This document shows, piece by piece, positions 20,938 through 31,640 of a stretch of 64,000 bases of DNA (positions within the stretch are counted from its first letter, which is position 1; each line of letters begins with the position of its first letter). The stretch covers positions 1,240,001 to 1,304,000 of the forward strand of contig JAUIRK010000894.1 in assembly GCA_030549495.1 (NCBI GenBank). The letters are read 5' to 3'. The stretch is from Nectonema munidae. Lineage: Eukaryota; Nematomorpha; Nectonematoida; Nectonematidae. The notes under the pieces are model-generated. The model was not told the origin of the DNA, did no database searches, and was given only the letters and a program-made list of their open reading frames with translations. Both the position numbers and the translations under genes were made by a program.

Positions 20938-21835
20938 CTAAGATAAACTCACTAGCAGATCGTCTGCCTTAATTCTTCTGCAAAGCAAAAAGGAACAATG
21001 GTCTTAAATGGGTACCAAAATGAATCAAATTTAGGTAAAAGTATCCCAAATGCAGTATCAAACAATAGATTTTTACATTATTTAATTTAAAATTTTAAAA
21101 ACGTCTAAATTTAAAAATAATATTTAAATAATTTAAAATTTTAAAAACGTAAAAAAATTTTTAATGGAAAAATTCTATAATTTAGAATTATATTATTTAG
21201 AAAATTACTTGGGAAGTTGGGAAGGATTTAATATGCTGCTTCAAATATATTCAGATAAATTGTATATTATCTTTAACAACATAACCTACACTGTATAACC
21301 TACAACCATCAAATATACACTAGTTTAAAAAATCCAAAAATGTTAGGGGGTGGAATAGGCTTTTCATTTGAAAAATGAAGTAGTCTACCAGGCACATTAC
21401 AGGAATTGATAAAAGGATATTTGATTCATAGAAAAAACAAATAACTGAAGGTTGGATAGTTTTATATGAATGAATGTAGTCTAAAGGCAAAGAGTCTACT
21501 AGACACCCTGCGATGTTTATATGAAAAAATGCGATTGATTCAGGGGCAAGGGTATAAAACGAAGTTATAATTGTGCAAACAAAAAATTAAGATCGCATTA
21601 TTTCATTTTACTCAGGATCATTCAAATATAGTTTAAAAGCTAAATTGATACAAGCTACAAAAAGTAAAATAACTGTTAACATTTTGCAATTATTTGCCTT
21701 TTATAATAACTTTTAAGGAAAAAAAGTCTATCAGAAAGTTATAGAGCTTCAACAAAAACTAAAAAATTTTAGTGCATAACTTAAGTTTTTTGAAAACTAA
21801 TTTGACGTATCCCCTACAGCATACTCTATCTATGG
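20938..21835. other. AT-rich stretch without a gene
   Basis: Several short AAATTTTAAAAACGT-like repeats near 21080-21160 and two similar GTCTAC(C/T)AG phrases near 21390 and 21500. No coding signal seen. Confidence 0.35.
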
Positions 21836-22030
21836 GTGGCATGGCAGGTTGGTTGAGATGATGGACATAGCACGGAAGCCTCTGGATTCGATTCCTCATC
21901 GATACAAATTTGTTCATAGTTTGACATAAGCGGTACATCAGTGCCTGGTCAATGAAAATACATCCACTGCACCACTCAAAATTGAAAAATTTGCTACATA
22001 ATTAACATAAGAGAGAAAGGAAACAAAATA
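21836..22030 (+). mobile_element. tRNA-derived SINE candidate
   Basis: GGTGGCATGGCAGGTTGGTT at the start looks like a pol III A box in a tRNA-like context. GGATTCGATTCC at about 21891-21902 fits the B box (GGTTCGANNCC) some 50 bases on. A non-tRNA body (ending GTCAATGAAAATACATCCAC, then CACTGCACCACTC) and an A-rich tail with AGAGAGAAAGGAAAC follow. It does not fold into a clear cloverleaf, so a SINE rather than a tRNA gene is preferred. Confidence 0.5.
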
Positions 22031-22270
22031 AACTAATAAAAAATTTTTCACTATTTTAAAATGGAACCGTCTGTTCTCAGAATAATTTCAAAATAATAGG
22101 AATTAGAGTTTATTTGATATTTTTAAGTTTTTATAAACAGCAAAAGCCAACGTTTAAGTAGCTAACCCTTATAATTAAAAAATTATTTAAACTAACGGTC
22201 GACAGACATTTCGCCCCTTGACAAATTGTCTCTTAGGCTATTAGTTTCATCCATCTTTGCTTATTATAGT

Positions 22271-24149
22271 AGGTAAGTAGATGTTGGTAGAGATAGGTTG
22301 TCCTAAAAGTAGAAGAGAAAAGCAGATTAGTTTGTTATAGGGTTATCGACGGTGGTGAGAGTTGTTTCAATGGTGTCAATGAGGGTTGCTAGGGATTTTA
22401 GTAGTGTTGGGTGTAACAGAAGATCTGAGAGTGTTGTTGGAGATCTGTTAAGTAAAGAAAGGCAGCGAAATAGAAGATCTTGGCGATGATAAGAGAAGAT
22501 TTGACATGTGAATATGAGGTGGTATGGCGTTTCTATTGTGTCGCATCCGAAACGACAGTATGGATTTTCGCTTACTTTAATTCGGAAAAGATATGCTTTG
22601 CATGGGCAATGGCCTGATAGCCAACGAATGGTTGAACGAGGTGGTGTAAATTTTTTGTTTTTGAAAGTTGTGTGAATTGTGCTGATGTGTGGTAAAGAGG
22701 AGATTAGTGCATTTTGAGATGAAGATATGGACATCTGCCATTCTTCTAGAGTGGATAAGTGAATGTGTGTTAGAAAGGTTTTGAGCGGTAGGGAGTTGAG
22801 AGGAATGTGGGAGGTTAGGTGTAAGTTTGAGGCTAAGTAGTCTACGAGGGAGTTTTCTGGTATGTTTTGATGAGCAGGGCACCAACATAGGTGTATGTGG
22901 AAATGTTTTGTAAGATTGATTAGGGAGGAGGCGAGTTGAAAGGAGGGAAATGGGATGTTGTGTGATAGAGAGAGATCGTGGATTATGTTTTGTGCATCGG
23001 TATAGAAATGGATGGTAGTAAAGTGGGGAAGAAAGTGGTTAATGTTGTTAGTGATCATAGTGCAGGCGTGTAAAAGGCTAAAGATTTCGCATTCGAGGAT
23101 TGAGGGTAGAGGATTTAATTGGGATCGATGGGTGTAAAAGGGGCTAGTGGAAGAGCCTTTGAAGAAGGCGTAAGCAAAGGAGGTACTTAGGGACTTCTTT
23201 GAGGCGTCTGTGAAGATGCGTAGGGAGGTTGGTGAAGAAGTAGAGCGAAGGTATGAAATTGATTGTTTTGCAAAAAATTTGTTTTTGCATATGGATGTTT
23301 TGAGAGGGTTTTGTGCAGATGGGTGAGTTAAAAGAGATGGGTGTATCGAGGGATGAACTAGGTAGTTAGCAATATTTGGAGCGTATTTTGCTAATAGATG
23401 TGAGTAGAAAGAATAGGATGGAGTATTGTGGTGGGGTGTGATCGGATGAAATGGGGGAATTAAGTTGTTGTATGTCAAGATGAAGCGCTTAATAATAGTT
23501 TTTTTAAGTTGGAGTTGTAATGGTAGGGTGTTAGTTAGAATTTCTAGGCATTGTGTGGAAGTAGTACGATATGCGTTGGTGATGCAAAGTAGACAGAGAC
23601 GGTGTATCTTGTTAAGAAAATGTATGGTTGTGGGGTGTTTTAAGGAGATGCCCCAGGAAAGAATTCCGTATTGAATTACTGGTAGGTAATTCATACCTAC
23701 CTACTACTTATACTATGGGTAGATATGTATATGTATTTGGTGTGTTTGGGACGGAGGCCCCATTTATAAGAGATAGCGCTTTTAAGTGAAAAAAGGGTGA
23801 CTGAGAGTTTTTGGTATATTTTTTTAAAGTGTATTGAAAATTTTAGGTTGGACTGAAGGTTTAGTCCTAGATATTTGATAGTCTTTGATGCAGTTATAGA
23901 AGTAGAGGTATTTAAATGAAGGGGTAAATGTTCTATGCGCCTGCGTGTAAAGTGAATGAGGTTTGTTTTGCTGGAGTTAAAGAATATCTTATGTGTGTTT
24001 GCTCTTTCTTGTAGCCTTAGTAGAAATGAAGAGGATTTGGTGAGGTTTTCTTGTTGAGAGTTACTGGTGAAGGTGAATAATATGTCGTCTGAAAAACATT
24101 GGGAGAAATCAGTGTTGGTGTGGATTAGATCGAGAAGCGGGTCTATGAG
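22271..24149 (-). mobile_element. RNase H-bearing LINE (I/R1/LOA-like), 5'-truncated
   Basis: The insertion is flanked by ATTATAGT at 22263-22270 and again at 24150-24157, a plausible target duplication. It holds the end of the reverse transcriptase (FSDDI motif near 24085, then a primer-grip-like GLNLQSNLKF region), an RNase H and a C-terminal zinc knuckle. It starts inside the RT, typical of 5' truncation in target-primed reverse transcription. Confidence 0.78.
22327..23694 (-). pseudogene. LINE ORF2 C-terminus: RT thumb, RNase H and zinc knuckle
   Basis: A 455-codon open frame. YLPVIQYGILSWG (residues 4-16) is the end of the RT. RNase H follows with catalytic Asp163 (FTDASKK), Glu201 (ILECEIFSLLHA), Asp233 (FYTDAQNII) and the last acidic site in CPAHQNIPENSLVDYLA (Asp285). 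At about 355-395 comes CPCKAYLF...CRFGCDTIET..HLIFTC, the C-terminal CCHC knuckle of I/R1/LOA-group elements. The protein is very rich in Ser, Thr, Pro and His. A stop or shift near 23697 separates it from the rest of the RT. The catalytic RNase H set is complete, which suggests a fairly young copy. Confidence 0.82.
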
Positions 24150-24259
24150 ATTATAGTGTAAAATTATTAAAAAATTTTATATTCTTGTTTATTTTATCTA
24201 TATTAAATTATTTCAAATTAATCAATTTATCTCTTAATTTTTTTAAATTGTACATGAGA

Positions 24260-24420
24260 TAAAATGTCTTATGAAAATAACGGGGCGAATTGTCCATAAA
24301 AGAAAATGTCTTATGAAAATAATGGGGCGAATTGTCCATGGGACGAACTGTTTTATGAAAATAATGAGGCGAATTGTCCATGGGACGAACTGTCTTATGA
24401 AAATAATGGGGCGAAATGAC
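24260..24420. repeat. Tandem minisatellite, period about 48 bp
   Basis: The phrases GAAAATAATGGGGCGAATTG and TCCATGGGACGAACTGTCTT alternate about four times up to the right end of the GGTC element. It probably represents repeated subterminal binding motifs of that element. Confidence 0.75.
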
Positions 24421-24428
24421 CGAGGACC

Positions 24429-24965
24429 AAACTAACATAAATCAAAATATACGAGAAAACAAAATCATTCGGTTTTTTTTTTGAATATTTCTGTTTACAA
24501 ATAAAATTCTGACAGCTGTTATAAATAGATTAAGTATATTTTTAGCAACTGAAACATTTTGTTTCGATATTATATTTTTATTATAATAATCAACAAATTT
24601 TCTTAAAAAAAAGATTTTATGTAGTGTTACTTATAAAATTTAACAATCCTACATTATAAAAAATATCTCTGTTCAAATATTAAGCAAATAGAGCTGAAAG
24701 TAGCAAACTTTTTTTAAAGTATTCTTGCTTTTAAACTGAATAGCTAGTCAAAATATTCATTCCCAAATAACTATTGAAAAAAATTTCTTGACTTGAAAAA
24801 ATTAAAGTTTTCAAATGTTACAAAATATAGCAAACGTAGTGATAAAGATTAAGTGACTTTTGTTGAAAAAAAATTCTTAGCGCGAGTCCAACAATATTCA
24901 TTGATATAAAATTGTAACGATTGAAAACTATTTTAATTTAACTCTAAATGCAAATTAGACAGAAG
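24429..24965. other. AT-rich stretch without a gene
   Basis: No ORF or terminal repeats recognised apart from the target duplications of the elements on either side. Confidence 0.35.
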
Positions 24966-25165
24966 CAGTGGTGTAGCCAAAAAAAAGTTGATAGAAGGGG
25001 CACAATTTAAAAACAAAAAACTTGCGCAGCATTATTTATACTTTCTTGATCCTTTCATTGGAGAAATTTTCAAAAACCGGTATACGCATAAGATGCATGG
25101 GGGCACCATGCGGTACATAGGAGTGTGGGCACGGCCCCTCATGCCCCAGCCTAGCTACGTCACTG
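24966..25165. mobile_element. hAT-type MITE
   Basis: Left end CAGTGGTGTAGCCAA at 24966; the right end at 25165 has reverse complement CAGTGACGTAGCTAG. Flanks GACAGAAG (24958-24965) and GAGAGAAG (25166-25173) match at 7 of 8. It is 200 bp and non-coding, followed by three copies of a GAAGGCTTAACAAGAGA-like phrase at 25186-25235. Confidence 0.8.
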
Positions 25166-25748
25166 GAGAGAAGGGAGCTGAATGAGATAGGAAGGCTTAA
25201 CAAGAGAGGAAGGCTTAACAAGAGAAGAAGGCTTGAATGAATGATTGAGTTTTAGCAGAGAAAGCGAAGGAGAAAAACAGAGGAGACAGAAAGAGAAATA
25301 GAATCACTTGACAGAAGATGAGAAAATCTAGTGGATCATCAACATGTGTTTGCTCAAAAATACTACAAAGAGACACAGTGATAAACAATGCTTACTTATT
25401 GTGTGCATATTGAAGCAATGGATTATTATTATATAGCTCTCACGCACCGTCTGTAAAATATGTTCGATAGGAAAAATGCGATCATCATACATGTTTTATA
25501 AACAAGCAGCAACTCTTTTAAGAAAATTATTCGGGGGGGGGGGGGGCGAAGGTAATTTTCGCCGCCCCCCGGATGTGCGCCCCTGGTATGAAGTGTTTTT
25601 TAATAAATTATTAACAAATAAATTATAAATTTTTAAAAATTTTTTGACTCAATTCCATAATCTTTCTAGATATATTTTGAATTAATGATAAGACCTTTAT
25701 CAACCATGACAAATTTTTCACTCTATATCGCAGAGGACATTTTTAAAT

Positions 25749-25901
25749 TTAGACTTGCGAAATATCCGCATCACTATTAGCTTCCCCTATTTTGGTTAAA
25801 TAATGACTCTCTATATTTTTTAAGGCTTTAACCAAATCACTATTATAAATAGCATCATTTGGCTTAGCACGTTTAGCAGTTGGACAATCTTCAAGCTCCA
25901 T
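25749..25901 (-). CDS. Unrecognised 50-residue protein, coding exon of tandem copy 1
   Basis: The ATG at 25901 follows directly on a splice acceptor (TTTGTATCGTAG on the minus strand). The reading is MELEDCPTAKRAKPNDAIYN, then SDLVKALKNIESHYLTKI..., ending at TAA (25749-25751). An upstream exon with a consensus donor lies at 27115-27212, giving an intron of about 1.2 kb. The AKRAKP stretch could act as a nuclear signal; the middle is helical. An ATTAAA-like signal lies near 25603 (minus). Family unknown. It could also be a remnant of a larger gene. Confidence 0.45.
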   Translation of the reverse strand: MELEDCPTAKRAKPNDAIYNSDLVKALKNIESHYLTKIGEANSDADISQV

Positions 25902-27114
25902 CTACGATACAAATAAAATTAAAGCAAAGGTAGCTTACTATAACAAAATGAAAGAATGGATAAAATATTGAAAAGGATAAAAATATAACAAAATGAAAAA
26001 GGAATGTAAAAAAATAAAATCAGTTAATAACTATTAAAAGGTTAATTAAAGGTCAGTAAACGCAATCAATTCAGCAATTTTTTTTCAATCTTTTGTTGTA
26101 TATAAGTGTTAAAAAAAATAGGAAAATATATCGAAAAAATATAATGGAAAACACCTCATCGAAAATGTCAGTTTAAGAAATGGAAAACATAATTGCCAAA
26201 GAAATTATAATGGTAAAATTATTACGCTAATTCTAACCCTAACCATGAAATTCAAGTATAAAAAGTTAAATTTTTATTTTCAAGGGGGGGGGGCACGGCC
26301 CCTTAGGCCCATCTTAGCTACGCCTCTGTATCATGGTATAAAATTAAATTAACCAACCCTACGTAAGAAGCCGAATATGCTGCTACCAAGCTAAAATACA
26401 GTTTCAAGACGCACTTTTATGGAAATCAAATAGTCCATTTTTCGTATTGTATCGTCTACGAGCTACTCAATCATTTTCTAGAATTCACTAGGATAGATTG
26501 TTTAGAAGGCGCCTCGTTTATAGCGCATTTCGTGGATTTGTCCCCCATATCCGCGTTATTAGAGAAAATGAAGCTTGCAATTAAATATAAATTTTATAAC
26601 TTCCATTTACAGCTTTAACTACTCCTATATAAAATATGCACTCAAGCAATTTGTAAAATGAAACATTTGTCAAAATGACCGTTTAAGATATAAATAATGC
26701 TTCTTATCTTACTTTAGTTTAAAAGATTCTTTTTCTATCAAAAATCACATTCCAATCTTTATATAGCATCAAAAATGAAAGATTTTAATCACATTGTCCG
26801 TCTTGCTAGGCATACATATGGGATGCGTGAAATTATTTAAAAAGCTAGCACAACCAAAACTATTTTGCTCTTATGAATATATTCTTAAGGATTGTTCCTA
26901 ATTCTTGTCACAAAATTTCCGCTCCTTCCTCAGGCGCAGATTAGGAGAGGCGCGCGCATTTAATTTGTTTTATGAAACAATAAAAAATTTCATAGGTGCA
27001 TTTAAGGAGGGTACAACTTTTTCAATAATTCATGTACAAAATTTGAAATAGAGCATTTACAACTAGAAAATACATATCGCGTAAAAACACAACTGCAAGA
27101 TGAAAAAAACTCAC

Positions 27115-27212
27115 CTCTTAACGTTTGAGGAAAATGTCAGCGAAAAAGTTCATTTCATCGACGACAATTCCCATTTTACCACAATTTAAGTGAGAGAAAA
27201 AACGAACCCCGC
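27115..27212 (-). other. Putative 5' exon of tandem copy 1
   Basis: On the minus strand a GC-richer stretch starts at GCGGGGTTCG and ends AAGAG, followed by the donor GTGAGT (27109-27114). Inside is a short ORF, MGIVVDEMNFFADIFLKR and stop, that could be an upstream ORF. Joined to the acceptor at 25901 the main ORF would start at the first base of exon 2. The duplication breakpoint coincides with the start of this exon, so copy 1 has different upstream DNA from copy 2. Confidence 0.4.
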
Positions 27213-27419
27213 AAATCAAATGGTAATTTTCGCCGCCCCCCGGATGTGCGCCCCTGGTATGAAGTGTTTTTTAATAAATTATTAACAAATAAATTATAAA
27301 TTTTTAAAAATTTTTTGACTCAATTCCATAATCTTTCTAGATATATTTTGAATTAATGATAAGACCTTTATCAACCATGACAAATTTTTCACTCTATATC
27401 GCAGAGGACATTTTTAAAT

Positions 27420-27572
27420 TTAGACTTGCGAAATATCCGCATCACTATTAGCTTCCCCTATTTTGGTTAAATAATGACTCTCTATATTTTTTAAGGCTTT
27501 AACCAAATCACTATTATAAATAGCATCATTTGGCTTAGCACGTTTAGCAGTTGGACAATCTTCAAGCTCCAT
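27420..27572 (-). CDS. Unrecognised 50-residue protein, coding exon of tandem copy 2
   Basis: Identical in reading to the exon at 25749-25901: acceptor TATCGTAG, ATG at 27572, 50 codons, TAA at 27420-27422. This copy is the better candidate for expression because its 5' exon (28788-28885) is joined to unduplicated upstream sequence. Confidence 0.45.
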   Translation of the reverse strand: MELEDCPTAKRAKPNDAIYNSDLVKALKNIESHYLTKIGEANSDADISQV

Positions 27573-28787
27573 CTACGATACAAATAAAATTAAAGCAAAG
27601 GTAGCTTACTATAACAAAATGAAAGAATGGATAAAATATTGAAAAGGATAAAAATATAACAAAATGAAAAAGGAATGTAAAAAAATAAAATCAGTTAATA
27701 ACTATTAAAAGGTTAATTAAAGGTCAGTAAACGCAATCAATTCAGCAATTTTTTTTCAATCTTTTGTTGTATATAAGTGTTAAAAAAAATAGGAAAATAT
27801 ATCGAAAAAATATAATGGAAAACACCTCATCGAAAATGTCAGTTTAAGAAATGGAAAACATAATTGCCAAAGAAATTATAATGGTAAAATTATTACGCTA
27901 ATTCTAACCCTAACCATGAAATTCAAGTATAAAAAGTTAAATTTTTATTTTCAGGGGGGGGGGGGGCACGGCCCCTTAGGCCCATCTTAGCTACGCCTCT
28001 GTATCATGGTATAAAATTAAATTAACCAACCCTACGTAAGAAGCCGAATATGCTGCTACCAAGCTAAAATACAGTTTCAAGACGCACTTTTATGGAAATC
28101 AAATAGTCCATTTTTCGTATTGTATCGTCTACGAGCTACTCAATCATTTTCTAGAATTCACTAGGATAGATTGTTTAGAAGGCGCCTCGTTTATAGCGCA
28201 TTTCGTGGATTTGTCCCCCATATCCGCGTTATTAGAGAAAATGAAGCTTGCAATTAAATATAAATTTTATAACTTCCATTTACAGCTTTAACTACTCCTA
28301 TATAAAATATGCACTCAAGCAATTTGTAAAATGAAACATTTGTCAAAATGACCGTTTAAGATATAAATAATGCTTCTTATCTTACTTTAGTTTAAAAGAT
28401 TCTTTTTCTATCAAAAATCACATTCCAATCTTTATATAGCATCAAAAATGAAAGATTTTAATCACATTGTCCGTCTTGCTAGGCATACATATGGGATGCG
28501 TGAAATTATTTAAAAAGCTAGCACAACCAAAACTATTTTGCTCTTATGAATATATTCTTAAGGATTGTTCCTAATTCTTGTCACAAAATTTCCGCTCCTT
28601 CCTCAGGCGCAGATTAGGAGAGGCGCGCGCATTTAATTTGTTTTATGAAACAATAAAAAATTTCATAGGTGCATTTAAGGAGGGTACAACTTTTTCAATA
28701 ATTCATGTACAAAATTTGAAATAGAGCATTTACAACTAGAAAATACATATCGCGTAAAAACACAACTGCAAGATGAAAAAAACTCAC

Positions 28788-28885
28788 CTCTTAACGTTTG
28801 AGGAAAATGTCAGCGAAAAAGTTCATTTCATCGACGACAATTCCCATTTTACCACAATTTAAGTGAGAGAAAAAACGAACCCCGC
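28788..28885 (-). other. Putative 5' exon of tandem copy 2
   Basis: Same sequence as 27115-27212, with donor GTGAGT at 28782-28787 (minus). Upstream sequence continues into unique DNA with pyrimidine-rich TCTCCCTATCTCCCTTGCG on the plus strand. Confidence 0.4.
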
Positions 28886-30239
28886 CGATCATAATGATAT
28901 CTCCCTATCTCCCTTGCGAATTTTGACTATCTATCTCTTGCTTCCCCTACTGTTTATCTCGCTCAGCGACATTTATTATTGAGACTTGTCCTGATAACTT
29001 TCACGTATAACTATGATTAAACCTTCATTATATGTTTAATTAAACTCAGCTCTGTTGCCAGACGCTAAGTACAGGGGCAAAACAGATTTTAATTGGACCA
29101 GGATTATAAGACAGTGTATACGTTTATATATTTCAAGGGTGTTTCAGAAGGCTAAATAAATTTCAGAGGGGGGTGTAGCTTGAAAGCTAAATTATTCATT
29201 GGAAAAACTAAGATAAGTTATTGTAAATTTAAGTTCAACAACTTAAACGATATGAGTGCAAATAATTATAATTTTGACTCCTGATTGACGGAATGGAATA
29301 AAGCTTTCTTGTTCCACATTCCTTTTTATGAGTTTTCAACAAATATTTGCGCTAAACGAGTAAATTAGTCAATTGCAAATATGATGATGTCAACTATTTT
29401 TCATGAAAATCAATCGAACCTGTCGAAAACAACTTTATTTGCATAGCTTTTTTGTTAAATATAGTAATAATGTAATTAATAAATTATTTTTAGTCTTAAA
29501 TTTTAGTTTTATTTGAAAAGAATAAATATTTTTTTGATTTTTTAAAGAATATTTTTCGATTATTTGATTACAGGATTTTATATTGATTATTATTATTTGA
29601 CCAATATATTATTTAATATCGTGCAAATTGCAAAAATATAGATAACTTTTGTAACATCGTATGAGGTATATAAAATCTTACATCTAGAAAAATATGAACA
29701 GAAATTTTGATATTTTTTGTTTTTAGAGAATATTTTTCGATTCTTTGATTACAGAATTTTATTTTGATTATTAGACAGATATATTATTTATCGTGAAAAA
29801 ATATAGGCAATAACTTATGTAGCATCGTTTCCCCGAATGAGGTATATCAAATCTTACATCTAGCAAAATGTGAACAGAAAGTTGAACATTATCTCCCTAG
29901 TCATTTGGAAATGGAATAGAAACCATCGTAGTATACAGGTTCGAGATGCCTAGTGTTTTTGGAAGAGAAAGTATGAATAATAGAGATGCTGTTTCTAGAC
30001 CCACTGGTCCGAAAGGTTTAGCTAAAAACTAGAAAGATATTCTTTCAATATTCAAGCTTTTCTTTGCTATTGATTTTATTCACTACATATTTTCAATGAC
30101 AATGTACAGATTGGACTCTAATTATAAGTAAGTTAAATTTATATATATGAACTCAATTCGTTCCCTGGGCTTGTTCGTAAATCGAAATTTTCAAAAATTT
30201 GTTTTTAAGATTGGCAAACCCAAAGTACTCAAACCTGTA
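28886..30239. other. Gene-poor region with short tandem duplication
   Basis: Two diverged units of about 180 bp lie at 29545-29720 and 29725-29890, sharing GAATATTTTTCGATT, TTTGATTACAG and AAATCTTACATCTAG. A copy of the TCAATC(A/G)AACCTGTC core is at about 29409-29423. No gene seen. Confidence 0.5.
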
Positions 30240-30525
30240 TCATGGCTACACAAAGTATAGTGTGCCTAACCTATTAGCCTATTTTGGCTCATTGATTTAC
30301 ATTGGCCAAAATGGAAACTAGAAAGTCAAAGCTACTGATTTCTTTTCTAAATCCGGAAGCCCTTTTATACGAAGTTGTTTGGGGAGAGATATGTTCACTC
30401 TCATTCACGTATTCTTACGAAAAAAAATGAAAGAAATTCTAACGACAAGATTAGTCCTATACGATGACCTTTTTTATAATGTGTTTCTATTGTATTGGAA
30501 TCCTCATTCTGCCGTTACCATAGAT

Positions 30526-31341
30526 CAGTGGTTCTTAAACTTTAGGATCTGTTTACCCCTAAATATTATGAAAAAATTTTTTATGACCCCTATAAAATTC
30601 TTTTTGATTCAGCCGTTTAAAGTTAAAAACAAGAAAATTTACATGTTATATTTTATAATACAAACACTTGTTAAAAGAAAGTTTAATTGAAAAATTTTAT
30701 TTAAATTAATATAATCTAACAAATTCAGTATAATTAAATTCGAAAGCTGGTATTCTTTGTCAGGCAAAAGTTTTTCAAAACATGGTCAACAGACAGCATC
30801 TTGTGTCTGAATCAATTGCAAGCTTATTACGTGCACTTGTTTTTAAAGACATCATTGCACAAAATCCACTCTCGCAACGATAAGTTGAAGGTGACTGTAT
30901 CAAAAAAATGATAGCACGTTTTGAAAGAATAGGATAAACGGTTTTTAATTTGGCCCAGAATGATGGAAGTGCTTGCTCGGAAAAATCGAGTTTTAATTGA
31001 CTGTCTTCTCTTATTTGAAGAAACTCGACTTTGGCAGCAACATCAGAGTCATCAATGCTACTTTCGCTCACTGAAAAAGGTCTGGTGATCCAAATGTCAT
31101 TAGAACGCCTATTTAACTTCGGAAAATAGTTTTCAATTGCTTGATTGCAAGCAACATGTGTGAGATTTAAAATGATGTTTGATTTTATAAGCAAAATTAT
31201 TAACTGATTGCATCATACAATCAGGATTAATGAATACATCAAATAGAAATAGTTTTGCAACTGATGGAAAGACGTTCATGAGGATACACATTTTGATACC
31301 CATATATCAAAATGTTCTTACCCCCAGGTTAAGAACCACTA
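30526..31341 (-). mobile_element. hAT element inserted in the piggyBac
   Basis: Left end CAGTGGTTCTTAAAC and the reverse complement of the right end TAGTGGTTCTTAACC are terminal repeats. Flanks 30518-30525 and 31342-31349 are both CCATAGAT. Removing it restores the piggyBac reading around TIDEQLV. 816 bp, carrying the end of a transposase gene on the minus strand. Confidence 0.87.
30775..31194 (-). pseudogene. hAT transposase C-terminus (ZBED5-like)
   Basis: A 139-codon frame with FWAKLKTVYPILSKRAIIFL then IQSPSTYRCESGFCAMMSLK and RNKLAIDSDTRCCL, the hAT dimerisation domain in the same style as 17240-17500. Upstream it has ENYFPKLNRRSNDIWITRPF. The catalytic core is missing, so this is a deletion derivative within good terminal repeats. 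Confidence 0.8.
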
Positions 31342-31567
31342 CCATAGATGAACAGCTTGTGACGTTTAGGAGAGGATGCCCAACAAAATATACGATCCTA
31401 AAAAAAGCGAGACACTATGGGATGAAATTATATCATATAAATGATGCAAAGTTTGTCCCCATAAATGTATGTTAGCGAACTCTCTGATTCGAGTTATTTT
31501 TCAGGATTGAATATTTGTAAGCGCCTTATAAAAAATAGTAATATTCCTGAAGGCTACTGCATCTATA

Positions 31568-31640
31568 CTAGAGCCCTGCGAGGGTGTGGGTGTCCACATT
31601 TTATTTTTTGTGGGGCGGGGCGGATGCGGGTTGTCCTTAT
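31568..31640 (+). mobile_element. Possible hAT-type left end, partner not found
   Basis: TAGAGCCCTGCGAGGGTGTG at 31570 with G-rich repeats (GGGGCGGGGCGGATGCGGGT) resembles known TAGAGCCC hAT termini and cuts the piggyBac reading. The matching right end was not found before the MULE at 31867. Confidence 0.35.

Larger units (their letters stand above)
22197..24428. mobile_element. Unclassified DNA element with GGTC...CATTTCGCCCC ends, hosting a LINE
   Basis: Left end GGTCGACAGACATTTCGCCC and the reverse complement of the right end GGTCCTCGGTCATTTCGCCC agree at about 16 of 21 positions. Flanks 22189-22196 and 24429-24436 are both AAACTAAC, a perfect 8-bp duplication. After removing the LINE the element is only about 350-390 bp and non-coding. 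Its right half is made of repeated GGGGCGAATTGTCCATGG phrases. The 8-bp duplication allows hAT, P or Merlin origin; the GGTC start does not settle it. Confidence 0.72.
25551..27212 (-). repeat. Tandem duplication, copy 1, holding a small two-exon gene
   Basis: This 1662-bp unit is repeated at 27222-28885 with near-complete identity. The only clear difference I see is two extra G in the second copy's G run. The unit begins GGTAATTTTCGCC and ends GAACCCCGC; AAATCAAAT separates the copies. It contains one exon pair on the minus strand and, in the intron, a stranded hAT-type right end (to 26328, reverse complement CAGAGGCGTAGCTAAG). Near its start lies another right end, CCGGATGTGCGCCCCTG (to 25585). 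Confidence 0.9.
27222..28885 (-). repeat. Tandem duplication, copy 2
   Basis: Near-identical repeat of 25551-27212, offset 1671 bases (1673 after the G run at about 27953-27966). Beyond 28885 the sequence is unique, so this copy keeps the original upstream flank of the gene. Confidence 0.9.
30240..31567 (+). pseudogene. piggyBac transposase relic interrupted by a hAT
   Basis: Plus-strand readings give NLLAYFGSLIYIGQNGN, FFSKSGSPFIRSCLGRDMFT and YWNPHSAVTID up to 30525. After the hAT insert come TIDEQLVTFRRGCPTKYTIL and ARHYGMKLYHINDAKF, then ICKRLIKNSNIPEG. These match the better preserved piggyBac at 41892-43809 segment by segment. Both halves of the first catalytic site (TIDEQLV) flank the insert. 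The end at 31567 is cut by another hAT-like terminus. N- and C-termini are missing. Confidence 0.82.

Noticed and set aside
21840-21915. tRNA gene
   Set aside because: Pol III box-like motifs are present but no convincing cloverleaf; fits a SINE head better.
24208-24438. Repetitive 76-residue ORF (HYFHKT repeats)
   Set aside because: It is the translation of a non-coding minisatellite at the end of a DNA element.
26230-26245. CTAACCCTAACC, telomere-like
   Set aside because: Only two units inside a duplicated gene intron; not a telomeric array, and the vertebrate-type unit is not expected in arthropods.
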